The position numbers and the translations under genes are program-made. Of a stretch of DNA of 64,000 bases, positions 11,564 to 25,041 are shown piece by piece. Origin of the DNA: Hippophae tibetana (taxonomy: Eukaryota > Streptophyta > Magnoliopsida > Rosales > Elaeagnaceae). The stretch covers positions 37,250,001 to 37,314,000 of the forward strand of contig CM072801.1 of assembly GCA_037013495.1 (NCBI GenBank), given 5' to 3'. The notes under the pieces were generated by a model. It was not told where the DNA came from, did not search any database, and saw only the letters and a program-made list of their open reading frames with translations. The number at the start of each line of letters is the position of its first letter. Position 1 is the stretch's first letter.

Positions 11564-14500
11564 CTGAAAATATGTAATATATCTTCATATATGTATTTTT
11601 TTGAATTTTACATTTAAAAAAACTTTGTCCATTGAATTTTCCTATTCTATCATAAGTCAAAATCTTAATGAAAGATAGATATTTCTATACCAACTCTTGT
11701 GTTTTCTTTCAATTTTTTGTCATTATTTTGTCTTTCGATTTAATTTCCTATTTTTCTTTAAATTCTTTGTACCTTCTTCATGATTTATGTTTTTTATGGT
11801 CAACCTATCTTTGTTCTTGAAAAAACCTTAGAGCTACTCCAGTTCGGGATTACAATAAAAACTAGGTTACTAATATGGGTTGCAACTTTAAACTGTTGTA
11901 ACTTTTAATTGGTTTATCGAAATGACTATTATAATCAATCAAATCGTCGCTCTTTCGATTCCAAAAACACGCTCAAAGAAAATTTTATTTATCGGAATTT
12001 GTTTTACCAAAATTACTTCGTTTACACTACTTTCCAACCTCAAATAGTTAGGTGGCTTCTTATTGCGTTGTTTTCTGTTCTTGTTTTTTTGGGTTCCAAT
12101 TTGATCATCTTAACCCTGTTCTAAGCAATTTAATCATTCTTAATCGTTGAGTTCCTATGTTGTCCGCCAAAAGGTTCCGCATCATTTGGTATCAAAGCCT
12201 TGGTTGCTGAAAATATGTAATTTATCTTCATATATGTATTTTTTTGAATTTTACATTTAAAAAAACTTTGTCCATTGAATTTTCTATTCTTTCATAAGTC
12301 AAAATCACAAAGAAAGATAGATATTTGTATACCAAGTCTTGTGTTTTCTTTCAATTTTGTTGTCATTGATTTGTCTAACGATTTAATTTCCTAGTTTTCT
12401 TTGAATTCTTTGTAATTTCTTCATGATTTATGTTTTTTGTGGTCAACCTATCTTTGTTCTTGAAAAAACCTTAGAGCTACTCCAGTTCGCGATTTCAATC
12501 AAATCTAGGTTACTAATATGGGTTGCTACTTTAAACTGTTGTAGATTTTAATTGGTTTATCGAAATGACTATTATAATCAATCAAATCGTTGCTCTTTCT
12601 CTTCCAAAAACACGCTCACAAAAAAGTTTATTTATCGGAATCGGTTAACAAAAATTACTTCGTTTACACTACTTGCCAACCTCAAGTAGTTGGGTGGCTT
12701 CTTATTGTGTTGTTTTCCGTTCTTGTTCTTTTGGGTTCCAATTTGATCATCTTAACCCTGTTCTAAGCAATTTAATCATTCTTAATCGTTGAGTTCCTAT
12801 GTTGCCGCCAAAAGGGTCCGCATCATTTGGTATCAAAGCCTTGGTTGCTGAAAATATGTAATTTATCTTCATATATGTATTTTTTTGAATTTTGCATTTA
12901 AAAAAACTTTGTCCATTGAATTTTCTATTCTTTCATAAATGAAAATCACAAAGAAAGATAGATATTTGTATACCAAGTCTTGTGTTTTCTTTCAATTTTG
13001 TTGTCATTATTTTGTCTTTCGATTTAATTTCCTAGTTTTCTTTAAATCCTTTGTACCATCTTCATTATTTATGTTTTTTGTGGTCCACCTATGTTTGTTC
13101 TTGAAAAAACCTTAGAGCTACTCCAGTTCGTGATTTCAATCAAAACTAGGTTACTAATATGGGTTGCTACTTTAAACTGTTGTAACTTTTAATTGGTTTT
13201 ACGAAATGACTATTATAATCAATCAAATCGTTGCTCTTTCTATTCCAAAAACACGCTCACAGAAAAGTTTATTTATCGGAATCGGTTAACCAAAATTACT
13301 TCGTTTACACTACTTGCCAACCTCAAATAGTTACGTGGCTTCTTATTGCGTTGTTTTCGGTTCTTGTTTCTTTGGGTTCCAATTTGATCATCTTAACCCT
13401 GTTCTAAGCAATTTAATCATTCTTAATCGTTGAGTTCCTATGTTGTCCGCCAAATGGTTCCGCATCATTTGTTATCAAAGCCTTGGTTGCTGAAAATATG
13501 TAATATATCTTCATATATGTATTTTTTTGAATTTTACATTTAAAAAAACTTTGTCCATTGAATTTTCCTATTCTATCATAATTCAAAATCTTAAAGAAAG
13601 ATAGATATTTCTATACTAAGTCTTGTGTTTTCTTTCAATTTTTTGTCATTATTTTTCTTTCGATTTAATTTCCTAGTTTTCTTTAAATCCTTTGTACCAT
13701 CTTCATTATTTATGTTTTTTGTGGTCCACCTATGTTTTTTCTTGAAAAAACCTTAGAGCTACTCCAGTTCGTGATTTCAATCAAAACTAGGTTACTAATA
13801 TGGGTTGCTACTTTAAACTGTTGTAACTTTTAATTGGTTTATCGAAATGACTATTATAATCAATCAAATCGTTGCTCTTTCTATTCCAAAAACACGCTCA
13901 CAGAAAAGTTTATTTATCGGAATCGGTTAACCAAAATTACTTCGTTTACACTACTTGCCAACCTCAAATAGTTACGTGGCTTCTTATTGCGTTGTTTTCT
14001 GTTCTTGTTCTTTGGGTTCCAATTTGATCATCTTAACCCTGTTCTAAGCAATTTAATCATTCTTAATCGTTGAGTTCCTATGTTGTCCGCCAAATGGTTC
14101 CGCATCATTTGGTATCAAAGCCTTGGTTGCTGAAAATATGTAATATATCTTCATATATGTATTTTTTTGAATTTTACATTTAAAAAAACTTTGTCCATTG
14201 AATTTTCCTATTCTATCATAAGTCAAAATCTTAAAGAAAGATAGATATTTCTATACCAAGTCTTGTGTTTTCTTTCAATTTTTTGTCATTATTTTGTCTT
14301 TCGATTTAATTTCCTAGTTTTCTTTAAATTCTTTGTACCTTCTTCATGATTTATGTTTTTTATGGTCAACCTATCTGTGTTCTTAAAAAAACCTTAGAGC
14401 TACTCCAGTTCGTGATTACAATAAAAACTAGGTTATTAATATGGGTTGCAACTTTAAACTGTTGTAACTTTTAATTGGTTTATCGAAATGACTATTATAA

Positions 14501-15415
14501 TCAATCAAATCGTCGCTCTTTCGATTCCAAAAACACGCTCAAATAAAAGTTTATTTATCGGAATTTGTTTTACCAAAATTACTTCGTTTACACTACTTGC
14601 CAACCTACAATAGTTAGGTGGCTTCTTATTGCGTTGTTTTCTGTTCTTGTTCTTTTGGGTTCCAATTTGATCATCTTAACCCTGTTCTAAGCAATTTAAT
14701 CATTCTTAATCGTTGAGTTCCTATGTTGTCCGCCAAAAGCTTCCTCATCATTTGGTATCAAAGCCTTGGTTGCTGAAAATATGTAATTTATCTTCATATA
14801 TGTATTTTTTTGAATTTTACATTCAAAAAAACTTTGTCCATTGAATTTTTCTATTCTTTCATAAGTCAAAATCTTAAAGAAAGATAGATATATGTATACC
14901 AAGTCTTGTGTTTTCTTTCAATTTTTTTGTCATTATTTTGTCTTTCGATTTAATGTCCTAGTTTTCTTTAAATTCTTTGTACCTTCTTCATGATTTATGT
15001 TTTTTGTGGTCAACCTATCTTTGTTCTTGAAAAAACCTTAGAGCTACTCCAGTTCGCGATTTCAAGCAAAACTAGGTTACTAATATGGGTTGCAACTTTA
15101 CACTGTTGTAACTTTTAATTTGTTTATCGAAATGACTATTATAATCAACCAAATCGTTGCTCTTTCGATTCCAAAAACACGCTCAAAGAAAAGTTTATTT
15201 ATCGGATTCGGTTAACCAAAATTACTTCGTTTACACTACTTGCCATCCTCAAATAGTTACGTGGCTTCTTATTGCGTTGTTTTCTGTTCTTGTTCTTTTC
15301 GGTTCCAATTTGATCATCTTAACCCTGTTCTAACAAATTTAATCATTCTTAATCGTTGAGTTCCTATGTTGTCCGCCAAATGGTTCCGCATCATTTGGTA
15401 TCAAAGCCTTGGTTG
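11564..15415 (+). repeat. Canonical six-unit higher-order repeat A-B-C-D-E-F (units 19-24)
   Basis: Units at 11564 (A), 12207 (B), 12848 (C), 13490 (D), 14130 (E) and 14773 (F) match units 7, 8, 9, 10, 12 and 13 in order. The block is 3,852 bp, the distance at which A-type features recur at 15416. Private changes include 'gtctaacgattt' in B, 'tttgttatcaaag' at the end of C, and 'tctatactaag' with 'attatttttctttcg' in D. This is the simplest complete copy and the best reference for the left third of the window. Confidence 0.8.
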
Positions 15416-17340
15416 CTGAAAATATGTAATATATCTTCATATATGTATTTTTTTGAATTTTACATTTAAAAAAACTTTGTCCATTGAATTTTCCTATTCT
15501 ATCATAAGTCAAAATCTTAAAGAAAGATAGATATTTCTATACCAACTCTTGTGTTTTCTTTCAATTTTTTGTCATTATTTTGTCTTTCGATTTAATTTCC
15601 TAGTTTTCTTTAAATTCTTTGTACCTTCTTCATGATTTATGTTTTTTATGGTCAACCTATCTTTGTTCTTGAAAAAACCTTAGAGCTACTCCAGTTCGGG
15701 ATTACAATAAAAACTAGGTTACTAATATGGGTTGCAACTTTAAACTGTTGTAACTTTTAATTGGTTTATCGAAATGACTATTATAATCAATCAAATCGTC
15801 GCTCTTTCGATTCCAAAAACACGCTCAAAGAAAATTTTATTTATCGGAATTTGTTTTACCAAAATTACTTCGTTTACACTACTTTCCAACCTCAAATAGT
15901 TAGGTGGCTTCTTATTGCGTTGTTTTCTGTTCTTGTTTTTTTGGGTTCCAATTTGATCATCTTAACCCTGTTCTAAGCAATTTAATCATTCTTAATCGTT
16001 GAGTTCCTATGTTGTCCGCCAAAAGGTTCCGCATCATTTGGTATCAAAGCCTTGGTTGCTGAAAATATGTAATTTATCTTCATATATGTATTTTTTTGAA
16101 TTTTACATTTAAAAAATCTTTGTCCATTGAATTTTCTATTCTATCATAAGTCAAAATCACAAAGAAAGATAGATATTTGTATACCAAGTCTTGTGTTTTC
16201 TTTCAATTTTGTTGTCATTGATTTGTCTATCGATTTAATTTCCTAGTTTTCTTTGAATTCTTTGTAATTTCTTCATGATTTATGTTTTTTGTGGTCAACC
16301 TATCTTTGTTCTTGAAAAAACCTTAGAGCTACTCCAGTTCGCGATTTCAATCAAATCTAGGTTACTAATATGGGTTGCTACTTTAAACTGTTGTAGATTT
16401 TAATTGGTTTATCGAAATGACTATTATAATCAATCAAATCGTTGCTCTTTCTCTTCCAAAAACACGCTCACAAAAAAGTTTATTTATCGGAATCGGTTAA
16501 CAAAAATTACTTCGTTTACACTACTTGCCAACCACAAGTAGTTAGGTGGCTTCTTATTGTGTTGTTTTCCGTTCTTGTTCTTTTGGGTTCCAATTTGATC
16601 ATCTTAACCCTGTTCTAAGCAATTTAATCATTCTTAATCGTTGAGTTCCTATGTTGCCGCCAAAAGGGTCCGCATCATTTGGTATCAAAGCCTTGGTTGC
16701 TGAAAATATGTAATTTATCTTCATATATGTATTTTTTTGAATTTTACATTTAAAAAAACTTTGTCCATTGAATTTTCTATTCTTTCATAAATGAAAATCA
16801 CAAAGAAAGATAGATATTTGTATACCAAGTCTTGTGTTTTCTTTCAAATTACTTGTCATTATTTTGTCTTTCGATTTAATTTCCTAGTTTTCTTTAAATC
16901 CTTTGTACCATCTTCATTATTTATATTTTTTGTGGTCCACCTATGTTTGTTCTTGAAAAAACCTTAGAGCTACTCCAGTTCGTGATTTCAATCAAAACTA
17001 GGTTACTAATATGGGTTGCTACTTTAAACTGTTGTAACTTTTAATTGGTTTTACGAAATGACTATTATAATCAATCAAATCGTTGCTCTTTCTATTCCAA
17101 AAACACGCTCACAGAAAAGTTTAGTTATCGGAATCGGTTAACCAAAATTACTTCGTTTACACTACTTGCCAACCTCAAATAGTTACGTGGCTTCTTATTG
17201 CGTTGTTTTCTGTTCTTATTCTTTGGGTTCCAATTTGATCATCTTAACCCTTTTCTAAGCAATTTAATCATTCTTAATCGTTGAGTTCCTATGTTGTCCG
17301 CCAAATGGTTCCGCATCATTTGGTATCAAAGCCTTGGTTG
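15416..17340 (+). repeat. Partial higher-order repeat copy A-B-C (units 25-27)
   Basis: Unit 25 matches units 7 and 19 (type A). Unit 26 matches 8 and 20 (B) with 'aaaaaatctttg' and 'ccaaccacaagtag'. Unit 27 matches 9 and 21 (C) but has 'ttttacattt' in place of 'ttttgcattt', and 'caaattacttgtc' in place of the usual 'caattttgttgtc'. The six-unit order then breaks: unit 28 is a D/E hybrid and a new block structure begins. Confidence 0.7.
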
Positions 17341-20300
17341 CTGAAAATATGTAATATATCTTCATATATGTATTTTTTTGAATTTTACATTTAAAAAAAC
17401 TTTGTCCATTGAATTTTCCTATTCTATCATAATTCAAAATCTTAAAGAAAGATAGATATTTCTATACCAAGTCTTGTGTTTTCTTTCAATTTTTTGTCAT
17501 TATTTTGTCTTTCGATTTAATTTCCTAGTTTTCTTTAAATTCTTTGTACCTTCTTCATGATTTATGTTTTTTATGGTCAACCTATCTTTGTTCTTGAAAA
17601 AACCTTAGAGCTACTCCAGTTCGTGATTACAATAAAAACTAGGTTATTAATATGGGTTGCAACTTTAAACTGTTGTAACTTTTAATTGGTTTATCGAAAT
17701 GACTATTATAATCAATCAAATCGTCGCTCTTTCGATTCGAAAAACACGCTCAAATAAAAGTTTATTTATCGGAATTTGTTTTACCAAAATTACTTCGTTT
17801 ACACTACTTGCCAACCTACAATAGTTAGGTGGCTTCTTATTGCGTTGTTTTCTGTTCTTGTTCTTTTGGGTTCCAATTTGATCATCTTAACCCTGTTCTA
17901 AGCAATTTAATCATTTTTAATCGTTGAGTTCCTATGTTGTCCGCCAAAAGGTTCCTCATCATTTGGTATCAAAGCCTTGGTTGCTGAAAATATGTAATTT
18001 ATATTCATATATGTATTTTTTGGAATTTTACATTTAAAAAAACTTTGTCCATTGAATTTTTCTATTCGTTCATAAGTCAAAATCTTAAAGAAAGATAGAT
18101 ATATGTATACCAAGTCTTGTGTTTTCTTTCAATTTTTTTGTCATTATTTTGTATTTCGATTTAATTTCCTAGTTTTCTTTAAATCCTTTGTACCATCTTC
18201 ATTATTTATGTTTTTTGTGGTCCACCTATGTTTGTTCTTGAAAAAACCTTAGAGCTACTCCAGTTCGTGATTTCAATCAAAACTAGGTTACTAATATGGG
18301 TTGCTACTTTAAACTGTTGTAACTTTTAATTGGTTTATCGAAATGACTATTATAATCAATCAAGTCGTTGCTCTTTCTATTCCAAAAACACGCTCACAGA
18401 AAAGTTTATTTATCGGAATCGGTTAACCAAAATTACTTCGTTTACACTACTTGCCAACCTCAAGTAGTTAGGTGGCTTCTTATTGTGTTGTTTTCCGTTC
18501 TTGTTCTTTTGGGTTCCAATTTATCATCTTAACCCTGTTCTAAGCAATTTAATCATTCTTAATCGTTGAGTTCCTATGTTGCCGCCAAAAGGGTCCGCAT
18601 CATTTGGTATCAAAGCCTTGGTTGCTGAAAATATGTAATTTATCTTCATATATGTATTTTTTTGAATTTTACATTTTAAAAAAGTTTGTCCATTGAATTT
18701 TCTATTCTTTCATAAGTCAAAATCACAAAGAAAGATAGATATTGGTATACCAAGTCTTGTGTTTTCTTTCAATTTTGTTGTCATTATTTTGTCTATCGAT
18801 TTAATTTCCTAGTTTTCTTTAAATTCTTTGTTCCTTTTTCATGATTTATGTTTTTTGTGGTCAACCTATCTTTGTTCTTGAAAAAACCTTAGAGCTACTC
18901 AAGTTCTCGATTTCAATCAAAACTAGGTTACTAATATGGGTTGCAACTTTAAACTGTTGTAACCTTTAATTGGTTTATCGAAATGACTATTATAATCAAT
19001 CAAATCGTTGCTCTTTCTATTCCAAAAACACGCTCAAAGAAAAGTTTATTTATCGGAATCGTTTAACCAAAATTACTTCGTTTACACTACTTGCCAACCT
19101 CAAATAGTTAGGTGGCTTCTTATTGTGTTGTTTTCTATTCTTGTACTTTTGGGTTCCAATTTGATCATCTTAACCCTGTTCTAAGCAATTTAATCATTCT
19201 TAATCGTTGAGTTCCTATGTTATCCGCCAAAAGGTTCCGCATCATTTGGTATCAAAGCCTTGTTGCTAAAAATATATAATATAACTTCATATATGTATTT
19301 TTTTGAATTTTACATTTAAAAATACTTTGTCCATTGAATTTTCCTATTCTATCATAAGTCAAAATCTTAAAGAAAGATAGATATTTGTATACCAAGTCTT
19401 GTGTTTTCTTTCAATTTTTTTGTCATTATTTTGTCTTTCGATTTAATTTCCTAGTTTTCTTTAAATTCTTTGTACCTTTTTCATGATTTATGTTTTTTGT
19501 GGTTAACCTATCTTTGTTCTTGAAAAAACCTTAGAGCTACTCAAGTTCTCGATTTCAATCAAAACTAGGTTACTAATATGGGTTGCAACTTTAAACTGTT
19601 GTAACCTTTAATTGGTTTATCGAAATGACTATTATAATCAATCAAATCGTTGCTCTTTCTATTCCAAAAACACGCTCAAAGAAAAGTTTATTTATCGGAA
19701 TCGTTTAACCAAAATTACTTCGTTTACACTACTTGCCAACCTCAAATAGTTAGGTGGCTTCTTATTGTGTTGTTTTCTATTCTTGTACTTTTGGGTTCCA
19801 ATTTGATCATCTTAACCCTGTTCTAAGCAATTTAATCATTCTTAATCGTTGAGTTCCTATGTTATCCGCCAAAAGGTTCCGCATCATTTGGTATCAAAGT
19901 CTTGTTGCTGAAAATATATAATATAACTTCATATATGTATTTTTTTGAATTTTACATTTAAAAAAACTTTGTCCATTGAATTTTTCTATTCTTTCATAAG
20001 TCAAAATCTTAAAGAAAGATAGATATTTGTATACCAAGTCTTGTGTTTTCTTTCAATTTTTTTGTCATTATTTTGTCTTTAGATTTAATTTCCTAGTTTT
20101 CCTTAAATTCTTTGTACCTTCTTCATGATTTATGTTTTTTGTGGTCAACCTATCTTTGTTCTTGAAAAAACCTTAGAGCTACTCCAGTTCGCGATTTCAA
20201 TCAAAACTAGGTTACTAATATGGGTTGCTACTTTAAACTGTTGTAACTTTTAATTGGTTTTACGAAATGACTATTATAATCAATCAAATCGTTGCTCTTT

Positions 20301-20549
20301 CTATTCCAAAAACACGCTCACAGAAAAGTTTATTTATCGGAATCGGTTAACCAAAATTACTTCGTTTACACTACTTGCCAACCTCAAATAGTTACGTGGC
20401 TTCTTATTGCGTTGTTTTCTATTCTTGTTCTTTGGGTTCCAATTTGATCATCTTAACCCTGTTCTAAGCAATTTAATCATTCTTAATCGTTGAGTTCCTA
20501 TGTTGTCCGCCAAATGGTTCCGCATCATTTGGTATCAAAGCCTTGGTTG
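17341..20549 (+). repeat. Five-unit block, copy 1 (units 28-32), built from hybrid units
   Basis: Unit 28 begins like D ('ataattcaaaatc') and ends like E ('ttcctcatcattt'). Unit 29 begins like F ('tatgtatacc') and ends C/B-like ('gccgccaaaagggtcc', with 'ccaatttatcatc' lacking one G). Units 30 and 31 introduce the 'gttatccgccaaaagg' tail and 'aagttctcgatttc', which dominate further right. Unit 32 begins like unit 37 but switches by about 20220 to a C/D-type rear ('ggttttacgaaatg'). The block matches the next one unit for unit at a distance of 3,208-3,209 bp until that switch. Confidence 0.8.
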
Positions 20550-23500
20550 CTGAAAATATGTAATATATCTTCATATATGTATTTTTTTGAATTTTACATT
20601 TAAAAAAACTTTGTCCATTGAATTTTCCTATTCTATCATAATTCAAAATCTTAAAGAAAGATAGATATTTCTATACCAAGTCTTGTGTTTTCTTTCAATT
20701 TTTTGTCATTATTTTGTCTTTCGATTTAATTTCCTAGTTTTCTTTAAATTATTTGTACCTTCTTCATGATTTATGTTTTTTATGGTCAACCTATCTTTGT
20801 TCTTGAAAAAACTTTAGAGCTACTCCAGTTCGTGATTACAATAAAAACTAGGTTATTAATATGGGTTGCAACTTTAAACTGTTGTAACTTTTAAATGGTT
20901 TATCGAAATGACTATTATAATCAATCAAATCGTCGCTCTTTCGATCCGAAAACACGCTCAAATAAAAGTTTATTTATCGGAATTTGTTTTACCAAAATTA
21001 CTTCGTTTACACTACTTGCCAACCTACAATAGTTAGGTGGCTTCTTATTGCGTTGTTTTCTGTTCTTGTTCTTTTGGGTTCCAATTTGATCATCTTAACC
21101 CTGTTCTAAGCAATTTAATCATTTTTAATCGTTGAGTTCCTATGTTGTCCGCCAAAAGGTTCCTCATCATTTGGTATCAAAGCCTTGGTTGCTGAAAATA
21201 TGTAATTTATCTTCATATATGTTTTTTTTTGAATTTTACATTTAAAAAAACTTTGTCCATTGAATTTTTCTATTCGTTCATAAGTCAAAATCTTAAAGAA
21301 AGATAGATATATGTATACCAAGTCTTGTGTTTTCTTTCAATTTTTTTGTCATTATTTTGTATTTCGATTTAATTTCCTAGTTTTCTTTAAATCCTTTGTA
21401 CCATCTTCATTATTTATGTTTTTTGTGGTCCACCTATGTTTGTTCTTGAAAAAACCTTAGAGCTACTCCAGTTCGTGATTTCAATCAAAACTAGGTTACT
21501 AATATGGGTTGCTACTTTAAACTGTTGTAACTTTTAATTGGTTTATCGAAATGACTATTATAATCAATCAAGTCGTTGCTCTTTCTATTCCAAAAACACG
21601 CTCACAGAAAAGTTTATTTATCGGAATCGGTTAACCAAAATTACTTCGTTTACACTACTTGCCAACCTCAAGTAGTTAGGTGGCTTCTTATTGTGTTGTT
21701 TTCCGTTCTTGTTCTTTTGGGTTCCAATTTATCATCTTAACCCTGTTCTAAGCAATTTAATCATTCTTAATCGTTGAGTTCCTATGTTGCCGCCAAAAGG
21801 GTCCGCATCATTTGGTATCAAAGCCTTGGTTGCTGAAAATATGTAATTTATCTTCATATATGTATTTTTTTGAATTTTACATTTTAAAAAACTTTGTCCA
21901 TTGAATTTTCTATTCTTTCATAAGTCAAAATCACAAAGAAAGATAGATATTGGTATACCAAGTCTTGTGTTTTCTTTCAATTTTGTTGTCATTATTTTGT
22001 CTATCGATTTAATTTCCTAGTTTTCTTTAAATTCTTTGTTCCTTTTTCATGATTTATGTTTTTTGTGGTCAACCTATCTTTGTTCTTGAAAAAACCTTAG
22101 AGCTACTCAAGTTCTCGATTTCAATCAAAACTAGGTTACTAATATGGGTTGCAACTTTAAACTGTTGTAACCTTTAATTGGTTTATCGAAATGACTATTA
22201 TAATCAATCAAATCGTTGCTCTTTCTATTCCAAAAACACGCTCAAAGAAAAGTTTATTTATCGGAATCGTTTAACCAAAATTACTTCGTTTACACTACTT
22301 GCCAACCTCAAATAGTTAGGTGGCTTCTTATTGTGTTGTTTTCTATTCTTGTACTTTTGGGTTCCAATTTGATCATCTTAACCCTGTTCTAAGCAATTTA
22401 ATCATTCTTAATCGTTGAGTTCCTATGTTATCCGCCAAAAGGTTCCGCATCATTTGGTATCAAAGCCTTGTTGCTAAAAATATATAATATAACTTCATAT
22501 ATGTATTTTTTTGAATTTTACATTTAAAAAAACTTTGTCCATTGAATTTTCCTATTCTATCATAAGTCAAAATCTTAAAGAAAGATAGATATTTGTATAC
22601 CAAGTCTTGTGTTTTCTTTCAATTTTTTTGTCATTATTTTGTCTTTCGATTTAATTTCCTAGTTTTCTTTAAATTCTTTGTACCTTTTTCATGATTTATG
22701 TTTTTTGTGGTTAACCTATCTTTGTTCTTGAAAAAACCTTAGAGCTACTCAAGTTCTCGATTTCAATCAAAACTAGGTTACTAATATGGGTTGCAACTTT
22801 AAACTGTTGTAACCTTTAATTGGTTTATCGAAATGACTATTATAATCAATCAAATCGTTGCTCTTTCTATTCCAAAAACACGCTCAAAGAAAAGTTTATT
22901 TATCGGAATCGTTTAACCAAAATTACTTCGTTTACACTACTTGCCAACCTCAAATAGTTAGGTGGCTTCTAATTGTGTTGTTTTCTATTCTTGTACTTTT
23001 GGGTTCCAATTTGATCATCTTAACCCTGTTCTAAGCAATTTAATCATTCTTAATCGTTGAGTTCCTATGTTATCCGCCAAAAGGTTCCGCATCATTTGGT
23101 ATCAAAGCCTTGTTGCTGAAAATATATAATATAACTTCATATATGTATTTTTTTGAATTTTACATTTAAAAAAACTTTGTCCATTGAATTTTTCTATTCT
23201 TTCATAAGTCAAAATCTTAAAGAAAGATAGATATTTGTATACCAAGTCTTGTGTTTTCTTTCAATTTTTTTGTCATTATTTTGTCTTTCGATTTAATTTC
23301 CTAGTTTTCTTTAAATTCTTTGTACCTTCTTCATGATTTATGTTTTTTGTGGTCAACCTATCTTTGTTCTTGAAAAAACCTTAGAGCTACTCCAGTTCGC
23401 GATTTCAATCAAAACTAGGTTACTAATATGGGTTGCAACTTTAAACTGTTGTAACTTTTAATTGGTTTATCGAAATGACTATTATAATCAATCAAATCGT

Positions 23501-23758
23501 TGCTCTTTCGATTCCAAAAACACGCTCAAAGAAAAGTTTATTTATCAGAATCGGTTAACCAAAATTACTTCGTTTACACTACTTGCCAACCTCAAATAGT
23601 TACGTGGCTTCTTATTGCGTTGTTTTCTGTTCTTTTTCTTTCGGGTTCCAATTTGATCATCTTAACCCTGTTCTAAGAAATTTAATCATTCTTAATCGTT
23701 GAGTTCCTATGTTGTCCGCCAAATGGTTCCGCATCATTTGGTATCAAAGCCTTGGTTG
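20550..23758 (+). repeat. Five-unit block, copy 2 (units 33-37)
   Basis: Units 33-36 repeat 28-31, including shared private features: 'gtatttcgattt', 'tcaagtcgttgc', 'gatattggtatacc' and 'ttgctaaaaatatataa'. The last unit (23116) agrees with unit 32 only in its first part. Its rear has 'gcaactttaaactg', 'atttatcagaatcgg', 'ttctttttctttcggg' and 'ttctaagaaattt', the form repeated in units 49, 54 and 57. The shared stretch therefore ends inside this unit, at roughly 23430. Confidence 0.8.
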
Positions 23759-25041
23759 CTGAAAATATGTAATATATCTTCATATATGTATTTTTTTGAA
23801 TTTTACATTTAAAAAAACTTTGTCCATTGAATTTTACTATTCTATCATAAGTCAAAATCTTAAAGAAAGATAGATATTTGTATACCAAGTCTTGTGTTTT
23901 CTTTCAATTTTTTTGTCATTATTTTGTCTTTCGATTTAATTTCCTAGTTTTCTTTAAATTCTTTCTACCTTCTTCATGATTTATGTTTTTTGTGGTCAAC
24001 CTATCTTTGTTCTTGAAAAAACCTTAGAGCTACTCCAGTTCGTGATTTCAAGCAAAACTAGGTTACTAATATGGGTTGCAACTTTAAACTGTTGTAACTA
24101 TTAATTGGTTTATCGTAATGACTATTATAATCAATCAAATCGTTGCTCTTTCGATTCCAAAAACACGCTCAAAGAAAAGTTTATTTGTCGGAATCAGTTA
24201 ACCAAAATTACTTCGTTTACACTACTTGCCAACCTCAAATAGTTAGGTGGCTTCTTATTGCGTTGTTTTCTGTTCTTGTTCTTTTGGGTTCCAATTTGAT
24301 CATCTTAACCTTGTTCTAAGCAATTTAATCATTCTTCGTTGAGTTCCTATGTTGTCCGCCAAAAGGTTCCGCATCATTTGGTATCAAATCCTTGGTTGCT
24401 GAAAATATGTAATTTATCTTCATATATGTATTTTTTTGAATTTTACATTTAAAAAAACTTTGTCCATTGAATTTTTCTATTCTTTCATAAGTCAAAATCT
24501 TAAAGAAAGATAGATATTTGTATACCAAGTCTTGTGTTTTCTTTCAATTTTTTTGTCATTATTTTGTCTTTCGATTTAATTTCCTAGTTTTCTTTAAATT
24601 CTTTCTACCTTCTTCATGATTTATGTTTTTTGTGGTCAACCTATCTTTGTTCTTGAAAAAACCTTAGAGCTACTCCAGTTCGCGATTTCAAGCAAAACTA
24701 GGTTACTAATATGGGTTGCAACTTTAAACCGTTGTAACTATTAATTGGTTTATCGTAATGACTATTATAATCAATCAAATCGTTGCTGTTTCGATTCCAA
24801 AAACATGCTCAAAGAAAAGTTTATTTGTCGGAATCAGTTAACCAAAATTACTTCGTTTACACTACTTGCCAACCTCAAATAGTTAGGTGGCTTCTTATTG
24901 CGTTGTTTTCTGTTCTTGTTCTTTTGGGTTCCAATTTGATCATCTTAACCTTGTTCTAAGGAATTTAATCATTCTTAATCGTTGAGTTCCTATGTTGTCC
25001 GCCAAAAGGTTCCGCATCATTTGGTATCAAATCCTTGGTTG
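23759..25041 (+). repeat. Units 38-39: adjacent pair sharing a private rear segment
   Basis: Both units share 'ttctttctaccttc', 'ctattaattggtttatcg', 'atcgtaatgactatt', 'tttgtcggaatcag', 'aaccttgttctaag' and 'ggtatcaaatccttgg'. They differ at the front: unit 38 has 'ttttactattctatcat' and unit 39 has 'tttttctattctttcat'. Unit 38 ends 'cattcttcgttgag', a three-base deletion in 'cattcttaatcgttgag', which gives it a length of 640 bp. Close relatives recur as units 46, 50, 55, 58, 61, 64, 72 and 76. Confidence 0.75.
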
